Below, piece after piece: positions 1 through 5,326 of a DNA stretch of 5,326 bases. A model generated the notes under the pieces. That model saw nothing but the letters and a program-made list of their open reading frames with translations, made no database searches and was not told where the DNA came from. Both the position numbers and the translations under genes were made by a program. Positions within the stretch are counted from its first letter, which is position 1, and each line of letters begins with the position of its first letter. The stretch is from JAJDGF01 sp031549325. GTDB lineage: Bacteria; Bacillota; Clostridia; Christensenellales; Aristaeellaceae. The DNA is taken from assembly GCA_031549325.1 (NCBI GenBank), contig JAVBQA010000023.1, forward strand, positions 1 to 5,326, in the 5' to 3' direction.

Positions 1-1542
1 ATCGAGCGCGAGTTCAAGCGCGGCCGCCTGTCGGAGAACGAGCGGTACATGGCGGTTACTTCGATTTGGGAAACTGCAACAAACAGTGTAACCAAAGAGG
101 TGATGGCGTCCCTGGACGCCTTCAACCCGATCAACATGATGGCGCAGTCGGGCGCCCGCGGCTCTGTGAACCAGATCCGCCAGCTGGCCGGCATGCGCGG
201 CCTGATGGCTTCCCCGAGCGGCAAGATCATCGAGCTGCCCATCCGCGCAAACTTCCGCGAGGGCCTGACGGTGCTGGAGTTCTTCATCTCCTCGCACGGA
301 TCGCGCAAATCCCTGGCCGACACGGCGCTTCGAACCGCCGACTCGGGCTACATGACGAGGCGTCTGGTGGACGTGGCCCAGGACATCATCGTGCGCGAGG
401 TGGATTGCTTTGAGACGCGCGGCGAGCGCGTGCGCGGGCTGACCGTGAACGACATCATCGCCGACGGCGAGCAGATCGAGGCGCTGCATGACCGCATCCG
501 GGGCCGCGTGTCCGCCGAGGATGTGGTGAGCCCTAAGACCGGCGAGGTGCTGGTGCACGCCAACGACCTCATCACCCACGACATCGCGCAGAACATCGTG
601 GACGCGGGCGTGAAGGAGATGCAGGTGCGCTCGGTGCTGACCTGCCGAAACGAGCACGGCGTGTGCGCCCGCTGCTACGGCGCGAACATGGCCAACGGCA
701 AGCTGGTGGACGTGGGCGAGGCCGTGGGCATCATCGCCGCGCAGTCCATCGGCGAGCCTGGCACCCAGCTGACCATGCGTACCTTCCACACCGGCGGCGT
801 GGCCAGCGGCGAGGACATCACCCAGGGTCTGCCCCGCGTGGAGGAGCTGTTTGAGGCCAGAAAGCCCAAGCGCGAAGCCACGCTGGCCGAGATCGGCGGC
901 GTCATCAGCATGTCGGTCGACAGCAAGAAGCGCCGTGAGATCGTCATCACCAGCCCCGACCACGAGGTCAAGAAGTACCCGGTCAACTACGGCTCCAAAA
1001 TGAGAGTGAGCGAGGGCGACACCGTCGAGGCCGGCGCCGAGCTGATCGAGGGTTCGATCAATCCCCACGACCTGCTCAGAATCCTGGGCGTCAAGGCCGT
1101 GCAGGAATACCAGGTGAAGGAAGTGCAGTCGGTCTATCGCCGGCAGGGCGTGGAAATCGCCGACAAGCACATCGAGGTCATCGTGCGCCAGATGCTGCGC
1201 AAGGTCAAGGTGGACGACGCCAACGAAACCGAGCTGCTGCCCGGCGCGCTGGTGGACATCTTCAAGTTTGAGAAGGAGAACGAGGCGACCATCCTGCGCG
1301 AAGGACGCCCCGCCACCGCCAAGCGCATCCTGCTGGGGATCACCAAGGCCTCCTTGGCCACCGACTCGTTCCTGTCCGCCGCGTCGTTCCAGGAAACCAC
1401 CCGCGTGCTGACCGAGGCCGCCATCAAGGGCAAGGTCGACCCGCTGCTGGGCCTGAAGGAGAACGTCATCATCGGCAAGCTGATCCCGGCGGGCACCGGC
1501 ATGAAGCGGTACAAGAACATCAAGGTGAAAGAGACGTATTAA
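1..1542 (+). CDS. rpoC: RNA polymerase beta' subunit, C-terminal part (5' end outside window)
   Basis: The frame is open from base 1 to the TAA at 1540-1542, giving the last 513 residues of beta', the subunit that forms much of the polymerase active site. The Bacillus protein is about 1,200 residues, so roughly the last two fifths are present. In order, I see the SGARGS...QIRQLAGMRGLM segment (148-207), the bridge helix (FREGL to TADSG, 253-348), and the second zinc site. Its four cysteines are at 406, 643, 664 and 673, and the last three have the C-x6-C-x2-C spacing of E. coli. The trigger loop (742-807) contains MRTFH with the catalytic-loop His at 787-789. It runs straight on without the large insertion of E. 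coli, as in Bacillota. The protein ends normally with GTGMKRYKNI and a short tail. An in-frame ATG at 49 is internal and not the start. Identity is certain. Confidence 0.98.
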   Translation: MEREFKRGRLSENERYMAVTSIWETATNSVTKEVMASLDAFNPINMMAQSGARGSVNQIRQLAGMRGLMASPSGKIIELPIRANFREGLTVLEFFISSHGSRKSLADTALRTADSGYMTRRLVDVAQDIIVREVDCFETRGERVRGLTVNDIIADGEQIEALHDRIRGRVSAEDVVSPKTGEVLVHANDLITHDIAQNIVDAGVKEMQVRSVLTCRNEHGVCARCYGANMANGKLVDVGEAVGIIAAQSIGEPGTQLTMRTFHTGGVASGEDITQGLPRVEELFEARKPKREATLAEIGGVISMSVDSKKRREIVITSPDHEVKKYPVNYGSKMRVSEGDTVEAGAELIEGSINPHDLLRILGVKAVQEYQVKEVQSVYRRQGVEIADKHIEVIVRQMLRKVKVDDANETELLPGALVDIFKFEKENEATILREGRPATAKRILLGITKASLATDSFLSAASFQETTRVLTEAAIKGKVDPLLGLKENVIIGKLIPAGTGMKRYKNIKVKETY

Positions 1543-1559
1543 AAGAGCGCCGAAGGAAC

Positions 1560-1582
1560 GCCGGGGGACGCCGTCCCCCGGC
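1560..1582 (+). terminator. GC-rich perfect hairpin after rpoC, possible terminator or processing element
   Basis: A 10-bp perfect stem (1560-1569 with 1573-1582) closes a three-base loop, 17 bases after the rpoC stop codon. Nine of the ten pairs are G-C. No T-tract follows, so it does not fit a classical intrinsic terminator. A second small hairpin lies just downstream (GGGCA 1595-1599 with TGCCC 1603-1607), followed by only three T's. It could attenuate transcription, protect the 3' end of rpoC mRNA, or be one copy of a dispersed intergenic palindrome. The inverted repeat is directly visible; its function is inferred. Confidence 0.4.
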
Positions 1583-1634
1583 CTCCCGGCCCATGGGCAG
1601 GATGCCCTTTGAAATCCCCAAAATGATTCTTAAT

Positions 1635-1663
1635 TTGACAGACTTCAACGAAAATGATATTCT
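1635..1663 (+). promoter_or_regulatory. Sigma-A-type promoter upstream of the L7Ae-family gene
   Basis: The -35 box is the exact consensus TTGACA (1635-1640). A 17-bp spacer leads to TATTCT (1658-1663, four of six consensus bases), which is preceded by TGA at 1655-1657, an extended -10 (TGn). The surroundings are AT-rich in an otherwise GC-rich window. Transcription would start near 1668-1670, leaving a leader of about 25 bases that holds little more than the ribosome-binding site. This suggests the L7Ae, S12, S7, EF-G and EF-Tu genes can be transcribed independently of rpoBC. It is called by pattern only. Confidence 0.75.
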
Positions 1664-1680
1664 GATTAAGTTCGGTATTC

Positions 1681-1688
1681 AGGAGGTG
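1681..1688 (+). promoter_or_regulatory. Ribosome-binding site AGGAGGTG that fixes the L7Ae-family start at 1694
   Basis: AGGAGGTG is a full-length match to the 16S 3' end. Its AGGAGG core (1681-1686) ends seven bases before ATG 1694. The in-frame GTG at 1688 overlaps the site itself and could not be used efficiently, so ATG 1694 is the start. Confidence 0.85.
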
Positions 1689-1693
1689 TGCGT

Positions 1694-1933
1694 ATGCATC
1701 GGCTCAAGGATCACGAAAAAGTGGTCGGCACGCGCCGTCTGCTGAAGGCCATCGAGCAGGACAAAGTTCAGCTGGCTTATGTTGCGCAGGATGCTGACCT
1801 GTTCATCAGCCGCCAGGTGGCCGAGGCCTGCGAGGCCAAGCGGATACCCGTCATCGAGGTGTCCAACATGAAGGCGCTGGGGGAGGCCTGCCACGTGCAG
1901 GTGCCGACAGCGGCTGCCGGGCTCATCAAGTAG
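1694..1933 (+). CDS. ybxF: L7Ae/L30e/S12e/Gadd45-family RNA-binding protein, YbxF-like
   Basis: This gene encodes a 79-residue protein, close to the 82 residues of Bacillus subtilis YbxF, which occupies the same position between rpoC and rpsL. Family features are visible: VVGTRRLLKAI near residues 10-20 (the position of the RNA-contacting helix), VQLAYVAQDAD around 25-35 (strand followed by the A-x-D-A-D turn), and MKALGEACHV followed by an Ala-rich end at about 59-76. In B. subtilis the paralogues YbxF and YlxQ bind kink-turn RNA; whether this one sits on the ribosome or on other RNAs cannot be read here. It has its own strong promoter and ribosome-binding site and is the first gene of that transcript, with rpsL 97 bases downstream. 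ATG 1694 is preferred over GTG 1688, which lies in the ribosome-binding site. The family call is firm; the physiological role is unsettled. Confidence 0.9.
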   Translation: MHRLKDHEKVVGTRRLLKAIEQDKVQLAYVAQDADLFISRQVAEACEAKRIPVIEVSNMKALGEACHVQVPTAAAGLIK

Positions 1934-1969
1934 CCCGCCCAATTTTGCCATCATCTGCGCTGCGGAGGG

Positions 1970-1998
1970 TTGCCGACGCGCGGATATCGGAACATAAT
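1970..1998 (+). promoter_or_regulatory. Candidate promoter for rpsL
   Basis: TTGCCG (1970-1975, four of six consensus bases) and CATAAT (1993-1998, five of six) are separated by exactly 17 bp, in an AT-rich patch of the gap between the L7Ae-family gene and rpsL. The start would fall near 2005, giving a leader of about 26 bases before ATG 2031. It is weaker than the promoter at 1635-1663 and could be coincidental. If real, it would boost rpsL and the genes downstream. Confidence 0.4.
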
Positions 1999-2030
1999 CT
2001 AATCTACTAGGAATTCAAGGAGGTGCTTCC

Positions 2031-2405
2031 ATGCCCACGATCAACCAGTTGATCCACAAGGGTAGGGAAAGGGTAACATCAAAGTCGAACTCGCCGATTC
2101 TGCAGAAGTGCCCGCAGAAGCGCGGCGTTTGCCTGTCGGTCAAGACGCTGACTCCCAAGAAGCCCAACTCGGCGCTTCGCAAGATCGCCCGCGTCCGCCT
2201 GACGAACCTGATCGAAGGTACCTGCTACATCCCCGGCATCGGCCACAACCTGCAGGAGCATAGCGTTGTGCTGATCCGCGGCGGCAAGGTGCGCGACCTG
2301 CCCGGCGTGCGCTACCACATCATCCGTGGCGCGCTGGACGCGGCGGGCGTCGCCAAGCGCATGCAGGGCCGCTCCCTGTACGGGGCAAAGAGACCCAAGA
2401 AATAA
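2031..2405 (+). CDS. rpsL: 30S ribosomal protein S12
   Basis: This encodes 124 residues, the full length of the short S12 form; the insertion before CPQKRG found in Bacillus is absent. S12 lines the decoding centre on the 30S interface side and influences accuracy and streptomycin response. The start MPTINQLI, CPQKRGVC (27-34), TPKKPNSALRK (41-51, with Lys43 unchanged), GHNLQEHSVVLIRGG (71-85) and DLPGVRYH (89-96) are all present. Asp89, the residue methylthiolated in E. coli, is conserved. Oddly, residues 86-88 read KVR instead of the usual RVK, placing Arg at position 88, where Lys-to-Arg gives streptomycin resistance in other species. CLSVKTL (34-40) and TNLIEGTCY (58-66) are also less typical than the usual CTRVxTT and TNGxEVTxY. 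AAGGAGGTG at 2017-2025 places ATG 2031 seven bases beyond AGGAGG. Identity is certain. Confidence 0.98.
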   Translation: MPTINQLIHKGRERVTSKSNSPILQKCPQKRGVCLSVKTLTPKKPNSALRKIARVRLTNLIEGTCYIPGIGHNLQEHSVVLIRGGKVRDLPGVRYHIIRGALDAAGVAKRMQGRSLYGAKRPKK

Positions 2406-2555
2406 TTCTGGACCGCACCTTACGGCTGCCCCCTGCTTTGGTCGGACCGGGCATTTCCATGGAACGTGGAGATTGCCAAGATCCGGCAAGAGACGGCATC
2501 GGCCCAAGGCGTGCGGCATCTGAGCATGTGACAGAATGATTGTGGAGGGAATACT
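2406..2555 (+). promoter_or_regulatory. rpsL-rpsG spacer, candidate structured RNA or S7 translational operator
   Basis: These 150 bases contain no credible gene. CCGCACCTT (2413-2421) can pair with AAGG (2506-2509) plus TGCGG (2512-2516), giving nine pairs with a two-base bulge that closes most of the spacer. Inside, GGCA 2450-2453 pairs with TGCC 2474-2477, enclosing TCCA 2456-2459 with TGGA 2467-2470. A competing hairpin pairs TTGCC 2473-2477 with GGCAA 2485-2489. In E. coli, S7 binds the S12-S7 spacer and represses its own translation, so the location suits such an operator. That role here is inference. GGAGGG (2544-2549) is the ribosome-binding site for rpsG. Confidence 0.35.
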
Positions 2556-3026
2556 ATGCCCAGACGTGGCTTTATCCCCAAGCGCGAAGTGCTTGCGGAT
2601 CCTATGTATAACTCGGTCATCGTGACCAAACTGATCAACCAGGTCATGTACGACGGCAAGCGCGGCGTGGCGCAGAACGTGTGCTACGGCGCCTTCGAGA
2701 CCGTCAGCCAAAAGAGCGGCAAGGAAGCCGTGGAAGTGTTCAACGCCGCCATGGCGAACATCATGCCGGCCCTGGAAGTCAAGGCCCGCCGCGTGGGCGG
2801 CACCACCTACCAGGTGCCCGTCGAGATCCGCCCCGAGCGCCGTCAGACCCTGGCGCTGCGCTGGCTGGTGACGTTTGCGCGCAAGCGCTCCGAGCGCTCC
2901 ATGGCCGACCGCCTGGCGGGCGAGATCCTGGACGCCAGCAACAGCGCGGGCAACGCCGTGAAACGCCGCGAGGACATGCACAAGATGGCCGAGGCCAACA
3001 AGGCGTTCGCGCACTACAGGTGGTAA
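2556..3026 (+). CDS. rpsG: 30S ribosomal protein S7
   Basis: This encodes 156 residues, the usual bacterial length. S7 binds the 3' major domain of 16S rRNA, starts assembly of the 30S head and lies near the E-site tRNA. Recognisable blocks are MPRRGFIPKREV at the N terminus, the helix NSVIVTKLINQVMYDGKRGVA, the central VKARRVGGTTYQVPVEIRPERRQTLALRWL (about residues 75-104, the most conserved part, including the beta-hairpin arm), and the end HKMAEANKAFAHYRW. Position 15 in VLADP is Ala where Pro is common, a minor change. The start is supported by GGAGGG at 2544-2549, six bases upstream. The 150-base spacer before it is long for two genes that are normally translationally coupled; fusA follows after 54 bases. 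No truncation or frameshift is seen. Confidence 0.98.
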   Translation: MPRRGFIPKREVLADPMYNSVIVTKLINQVMYDGKRGVAQNVCYGAFETVSQKSGKEAVEVFNAAMANIMPALEVKARRVGGTTYQVPVEIRPERRQTLALRWLVTFARKRSERSMADRLAGEILDASNSAGNAVKRREDMHKMAEANKAFAHYRW

Positions 3027-3066
3027 TTGAACGAATGAAGAATTTGACACACCATTTAAGCAGGAA

Positions 3067-3071
3067 GGAGG
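3067..3071 (+). promoter_or_regulatory. Ribosome-binding site GGAGG that fixes the fusA start at 3081
   Basis: AAGGAGG ends at 3071. An in-frame ATG at 3072 touches it and leaves no spacing, whereas ATG 3081 lies nine bases away and begins MARTHSLDQIRNIGIMAHIDAGK, which matches the usual EF-G N terminus. The start is therefore set at 3081, removing three residues from the longest open frame. Confidence 0.85.
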
Positions 3072-3080
3072 ATGACGACA

Positions 3081-5150
3081 ATGGCGAGAACACATTCGCT
3101 TGACCAAATCCGCAACATCGGCATCATGGCCCACATCGACGCCGGCAAGACGACGACGACCGAGCGCATACTGTTTTACACTGGCCGCGTACACCGCGTA
3201 GGCGAGACGCACGAAGGCTCGGCAACCATGGACTGGATGGAGCAGGAGCAGGAGCGTGGCATCACGATCACCTCAGCCGCCACCACTTGTGAGTGGAAGG
3301 GGCACCAGATCAACATCATTGACACGCCCGGTCACGTCGATTTTACCGTCGAAGTCGAGAGATCTCTCCGGGTGCTGGATGGCGCGGTCGCTGTTTTCTG
3401 TGCCAAAGGCGGCGTGGAACCTCAGTCTGAGACCGTTTGGCGCCAGGCCACCAAGTACGGCGTGCCCAGGCTTGCCTACATCAACAAGATGGACATCACC
3501 GGCGCGGACTTTTATCGCGTCATCAACATGATGAAGGAGAGGCTGGGGAGCAACCCCGTGCCGATCCAGCTTCCCATCGGCGCTGAGGGCACATTCAAGG
3601 GCATGGTCGACCTTCTGACCATGAAGGCCACCATCTACACCGACGAAATGGGCACCCAGCAGGACAAGACCGACATCCCGGCAGATCTCCTGGAGGACGC
3701 GGAGCTTTACCACATGGCGCTGGTCGAATCGATCTGCGAGACCGACGACGTGCTGATCGAGAAATTCCTGGAAGGCGAGGAGCCGACCCTGGAAGAGCTG
3801 ATCCCCGCGCTGCGCCGCGCCACCATCGCCGGCAAAATGACCCCCGTGCTGTGCGGCACATCCTATCGCAACAAGGGCGTTCAGCCGCTGCTGGACGCGA
3901 TCGTGGACTACCTGCCCTCGCCGATCGACATCCCGCCGGTGGCCGGCGTGAGCAAGGACGGCGATACCGAGCTTGAGCGCATCGCGAGCGACGACGAGAC
4001 GTTCTCCGCGCTGGCGTTCAAGATCATGGCCGACCCGTTCGTCGGGAAGCTCGCGTTCATGCGCGTGTATTCCGGCGTGCTGCAGGCCGGCAGCTACGTC
4101 TACAACTCCACCAAGGGCAAGCGCGAGCGCGTGGGCAGAATCGTCAGGATGCACGCCAACCACCGCGAAGAGCTCGAAGAGGTGCGCACCGGCGACATCG
4201 TGGGCATCGTGGGCTTCAAGGAGTCCACCACCGGCGACACGCTGTGCGACGAGAAGAACCAGATCATCCTTGAAAGCATGGAATTCCCCGAGCCGGTCAT
4301 CCGCGTGGCCATCGAGCCCAAGACCAAGGCCGGCCAGGACAAGATGACCATGGCGCTGGTGCGCCTGGCCGAGGAAGACCCGACCTTCAAGGCGTACACC
4401 GACGAAGCCACCGGCCAGACGATCATCGCCGGCATGGGCGAGCTGCACCTGGAAATCATTGTGGACCGCCTGCTGCGAGAGTTTAAGGTGGAAGCCACCG
4501 TCGGCAAACCGCAGGTTGCCTACAAGGAGTGCATCACCCGCGAAGCCAAGGGCGAGGGGCGCTACGTGCGCCAGACCGGCGGCCACGGCCAGTTCGGTCA
4601 CTGCCGTGTCACCCTCACCCCTCAGGAACCGGGCCAGGGCTACGAGTTCGTCAACGCCATCGTGGGCGGCGTGATTCCCAAGGAATTCATCTCCCCCATC
4701 GACGCGGGCATCCGCGAGGCGGCCATGTCGGGCATCTTGGGCGGCCACGAGGTCGTGGACTTCAAGGTCACCCTGTATGACGGCTCCTATCACGACGTCG
4801 ACTCCTCCGAGCTCGCCTTCAAGATCGCCGGTTCCATGGCGTTCAAGGACGCGCTGGCAAAGGCCGATCCGGCCCTGCTCGAGCCCATGATGAAGGTCGA
4901 GGCGGTCGTGCCCGACGAGTACATGGGCGACGTCATCGGCGACATCAACAGCCGCCGCGGCCGCGTGACCGGCACCGACATGCACGCGGGGCTTCAGTCC
5001 ATCGACGCCATCGTGCCGCTCAGCGAGATGTTCGGCTACGCCACCGACTTGCGCAGCAAGACCCAGGGGCGCGGCACGTATTCCATGCAGTTCGCACACT
5101 ACGAGCAAGTGCCCAAGGGCATCGCGAATAAGATTCTCGGCGTTCGTTAA
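3081..5150 (+). CDS. fusA: Elongation factor G
   Basis: This encodes 689 residues, full length for EF-G, the GTPase that drives tRNA-mRNA translocation and, with ribosome recycling factor, splits ribosomes. GTPase motifs are intact: AHIDAGKT (17-24), RGITI (59-63), DTPGH (81-85, with catalytic His85), NKMD (135-138), and a G5 motif reading CGTSYRNKG from residue 258, where CGSA is more usual. Domain II (FSALAFKIMADPFVGKLAFMRVYSG) and domain III (GMGELHLEIIVDRLLREF) follow. Domain IV starts with a GGHGQFGH loop, and the tip motif YHDVDSSE carries His571. Domain V includes MGDVIGDINSRRGRVTG and SEMFGYATDLRS. It resembles the canonical translocase rather than tetracycline-protection or EF-G2 paralogues, given its operon position and complete motifs. 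The first 400 bases or so use a looser mix of synonymous codons than the rest. tuf follows after 35 bases. Confidence 0.98.
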   Translation: MARTHSLDQIRNIGIMAHIDAGKTTTTERILFYTGRVHRVGETHEGSATMDWMEQEQERGITITSAATTCEWKGHQINIIDTPGHVDFTVEVERSLRVLDGAVAVFCAKGGVEPQSETVWRQATKYGVPRLAYINKMDITGADFYRVINMMKERLGSNPVPIQLPIGAEGTFKGMVDLLTMKATIYTDEMGTQQDKTDIPADLLEDAELYHMALVESICETDDVLIEKFLEGEEPTLEELIPALRRATIAGKMTPVLCGTSYRNKGVQPLLDAIVDYLPSPIDIPPVAGVSKDGDTELERIASDDETFSALAFKIMADPFVGKLAFMRVYSGVLQAGSYVYNSTKGKRERVGRIVRMHANHREELEEVRTGDIVGIVGFKESTTGDTLCDEKNQIILESMEFPEPVIRVAIEPKTKAGQDKMTMALVRLAEEDPTFKAYTDEATGQTIIAGMGELHLEIIVDRLLREFKVEATVGKPQVAYKECITREAKGEGRYVRQTGGHGQFGHCRVTLTPQEPGQGYEFVNAIVGGVIPKEFISPIDAGIREAAMSGILGGHEVVDFKVTLYDGSYHDVDSSELAFKIAGSMAFKDALAKADPALLEPMMKVEAVVPDEYMGDVIGDINSRRGRVTGTDMHAGLQSIDAIVPLSEMFGYATDLRSKTQGRGTYSMQFAHYEQVPKGIANKILGVR

Positions 5151-5167
5151 CACTGACTATAAGATTT

Positions 5168-5182
5168 AGGGAGGACTAGGAG
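5168..5182 (+). promoter_or_regulatory. Double Shine-Dalgarno upstream of tuf
   Basis: Two purine-rich sites precede ATG 5186. AGGGAGG (5168-5174) is 11 bases away, rather far. AGGAG (5178-5182) is 3 bases away, rather close. Neither is ideally spaced, and they may act as alternative docking sites. Their presence supports the start at 5186, which also gives the conserved EF-Tu N terminus. Confidence 0.55.
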
Positions 5183-5185
5183 AAA

Positions 5186-5326
5186 ATGGCGAAGGCGAAA
5201 TTTGAGCGCAACAAGACGCACGTAAACGTGGGAACGATCGGGCACGTAGACCATGGGAAGACGACGCTGACGGCGGCGATCACGATGGTGCTGGCGAAGC
5301 ACGGCGGCGCGGAAGCGATGCGTTAC
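5186..5326 (+). CDS. tuf: Elongation factor Tu, N-terminal 47 codons (3' end outside window)
   Basis: The frame from ATG 5186 is open to the window edge and encodes the start of EF-Tu, the GTPase that delivers aminoacyl-tRNA to the ribosome. The N terminus MAKAKFERNKTHVNVGTIG leads into the P-loop GHVDHGKT (residues 19-26), followed by TLTAAIT, all diagnostic. EF-Tu rather than another translational GTPase is supported by the HVDHGKTTLTAAIT block and by its place after fusA. Codon choice stands out: all seven Ala codons are GCG and all six Thr codons are ACG, while fusA and rpoC favour GCC and ACC. Only about an eighth of the gene is visible, so integrity cannot be judged. Two overlapping Shine-Dalgarno candidates lie upstream. 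Confidence 0.97.
   Translation, partial: MAKAKFERNKTHVNVGTIGHVDHGKTTLTAAITMVLAKHGGAEAMRY

Noticed and set aside
1918..1946. Six-bp hairpin overlapping the L7Ae-family stop codon, followed by four T's, as a terminator
   Set aside because: The stem is short, the loop is eight bases and the T's are separated from the stem by five bases; too weak to call.
2455..2464. Ten-base perfect palindrome TTCCATGGAA as a protein-binding operator
   Set aside because: A palindrome this short is expected by chance, there is no adjacent promoter, and its bases take part in the proposed hairpins instead.
3044..3072. TTGACA at 3044-3049 as the -35 of a fusA promoter
   Set aside because: At 16-18 bases downstream there is only the GGAGG ribosome-binding site and no -10-like hexamer.
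2079..3212. A 377-codon open frame on the minus strand across rpsL, the spacer and rpsG
   Set aside because: It runs antisense to two certain ribosomal protein genes with no recognisable motif; its crossing of the 150-base spacer is compatible with chance in GC-rich DNA.
3273..5153. A 626-codon open frame on the minus strand opposite fusA
   Set aside because: It is exactly antisense to the well-supported EF-G gene, its product is a low-complexity mix rich in Ala, Gly, His, Val, Leu and Asp, and it follows from strong C/G third positions on the coding strand. It has no family resemblance.
1..5326. CRISPR array, insertion sequence, tRNA or rRNA, defence or other novel gene system
   Set aside because: No tandem repeats, transposase-like frames, clover-leaf structures or unexplained coding regions were found; every sizeable + strand frame is either a known str-region gene or a shadow of one.

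Overview
This window is the streptomycin (str) operon region of a GC-rich bacterium. It reads left to right on the + strand: the 3' part of rpoC, a small L7Ae-family RNA-binding protein gene (ybxF-like), rpsL (S12), rpsG (S7), fusA (EF-G) and the first 47 codons of tuf (EF-Tu). The L7Ae-type gene between rpoC and rpsL is a Bacillota arrangement. RpoC lacks the large trigger-loop insertion of E. coli, the ribosome-binding sites are strong (AGGAGGTG type), and S12 is the short form without the insertion seen in Bacillus. Together these point to a GC-rich member of Clostridia. A finer placement is not supportable from the sequence alone.

Layout: rpoC, cut at its 5' end, runs to 1542. A 151-base gap follows (1543-1693). 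It holds a GC-rich perfect hairpin without a T-tract, then a near-ideal sigma-A promoter (TTGACA, 17 bp, TGn-TATTCT) just upstream of the L7Ae-family gene (1694-1933). A 97-base gap carries a second, weaker promoter candidate ahead of rpsL (2031-2405). The 150-base rpsL-rpsG spacer has no gene but can form a long-range stem with internal hairpins. rpsG (2556-3026), fusA (3081-5150) and tuf (from 5186) follow with short gaps. The minus strand holds no credible gene; its long open frames are shadows of GC-biased coding sequence.

The genes form a transcription and translation core: the RNA polymerase beta' subunit, two small-subunit proteins (S12 at the decoding centre, S7 as head organiser and likely feedback regulator), a kink-turn-binding protein, and the two elongation GTPases. 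I see no mobile element, CRISPR array, tRNA, rRNA or defence system, and no evidence of an undescribed system. The points worth checking are fine-scale: an internal promoter that may uncouple the str genes from rpoBC, a possible S7 operator, an Arg at the S12 position where Lys-to-Arg gives streptomycin resistance in other bacteria, and an abrupt change of codon use at the start of tuf.
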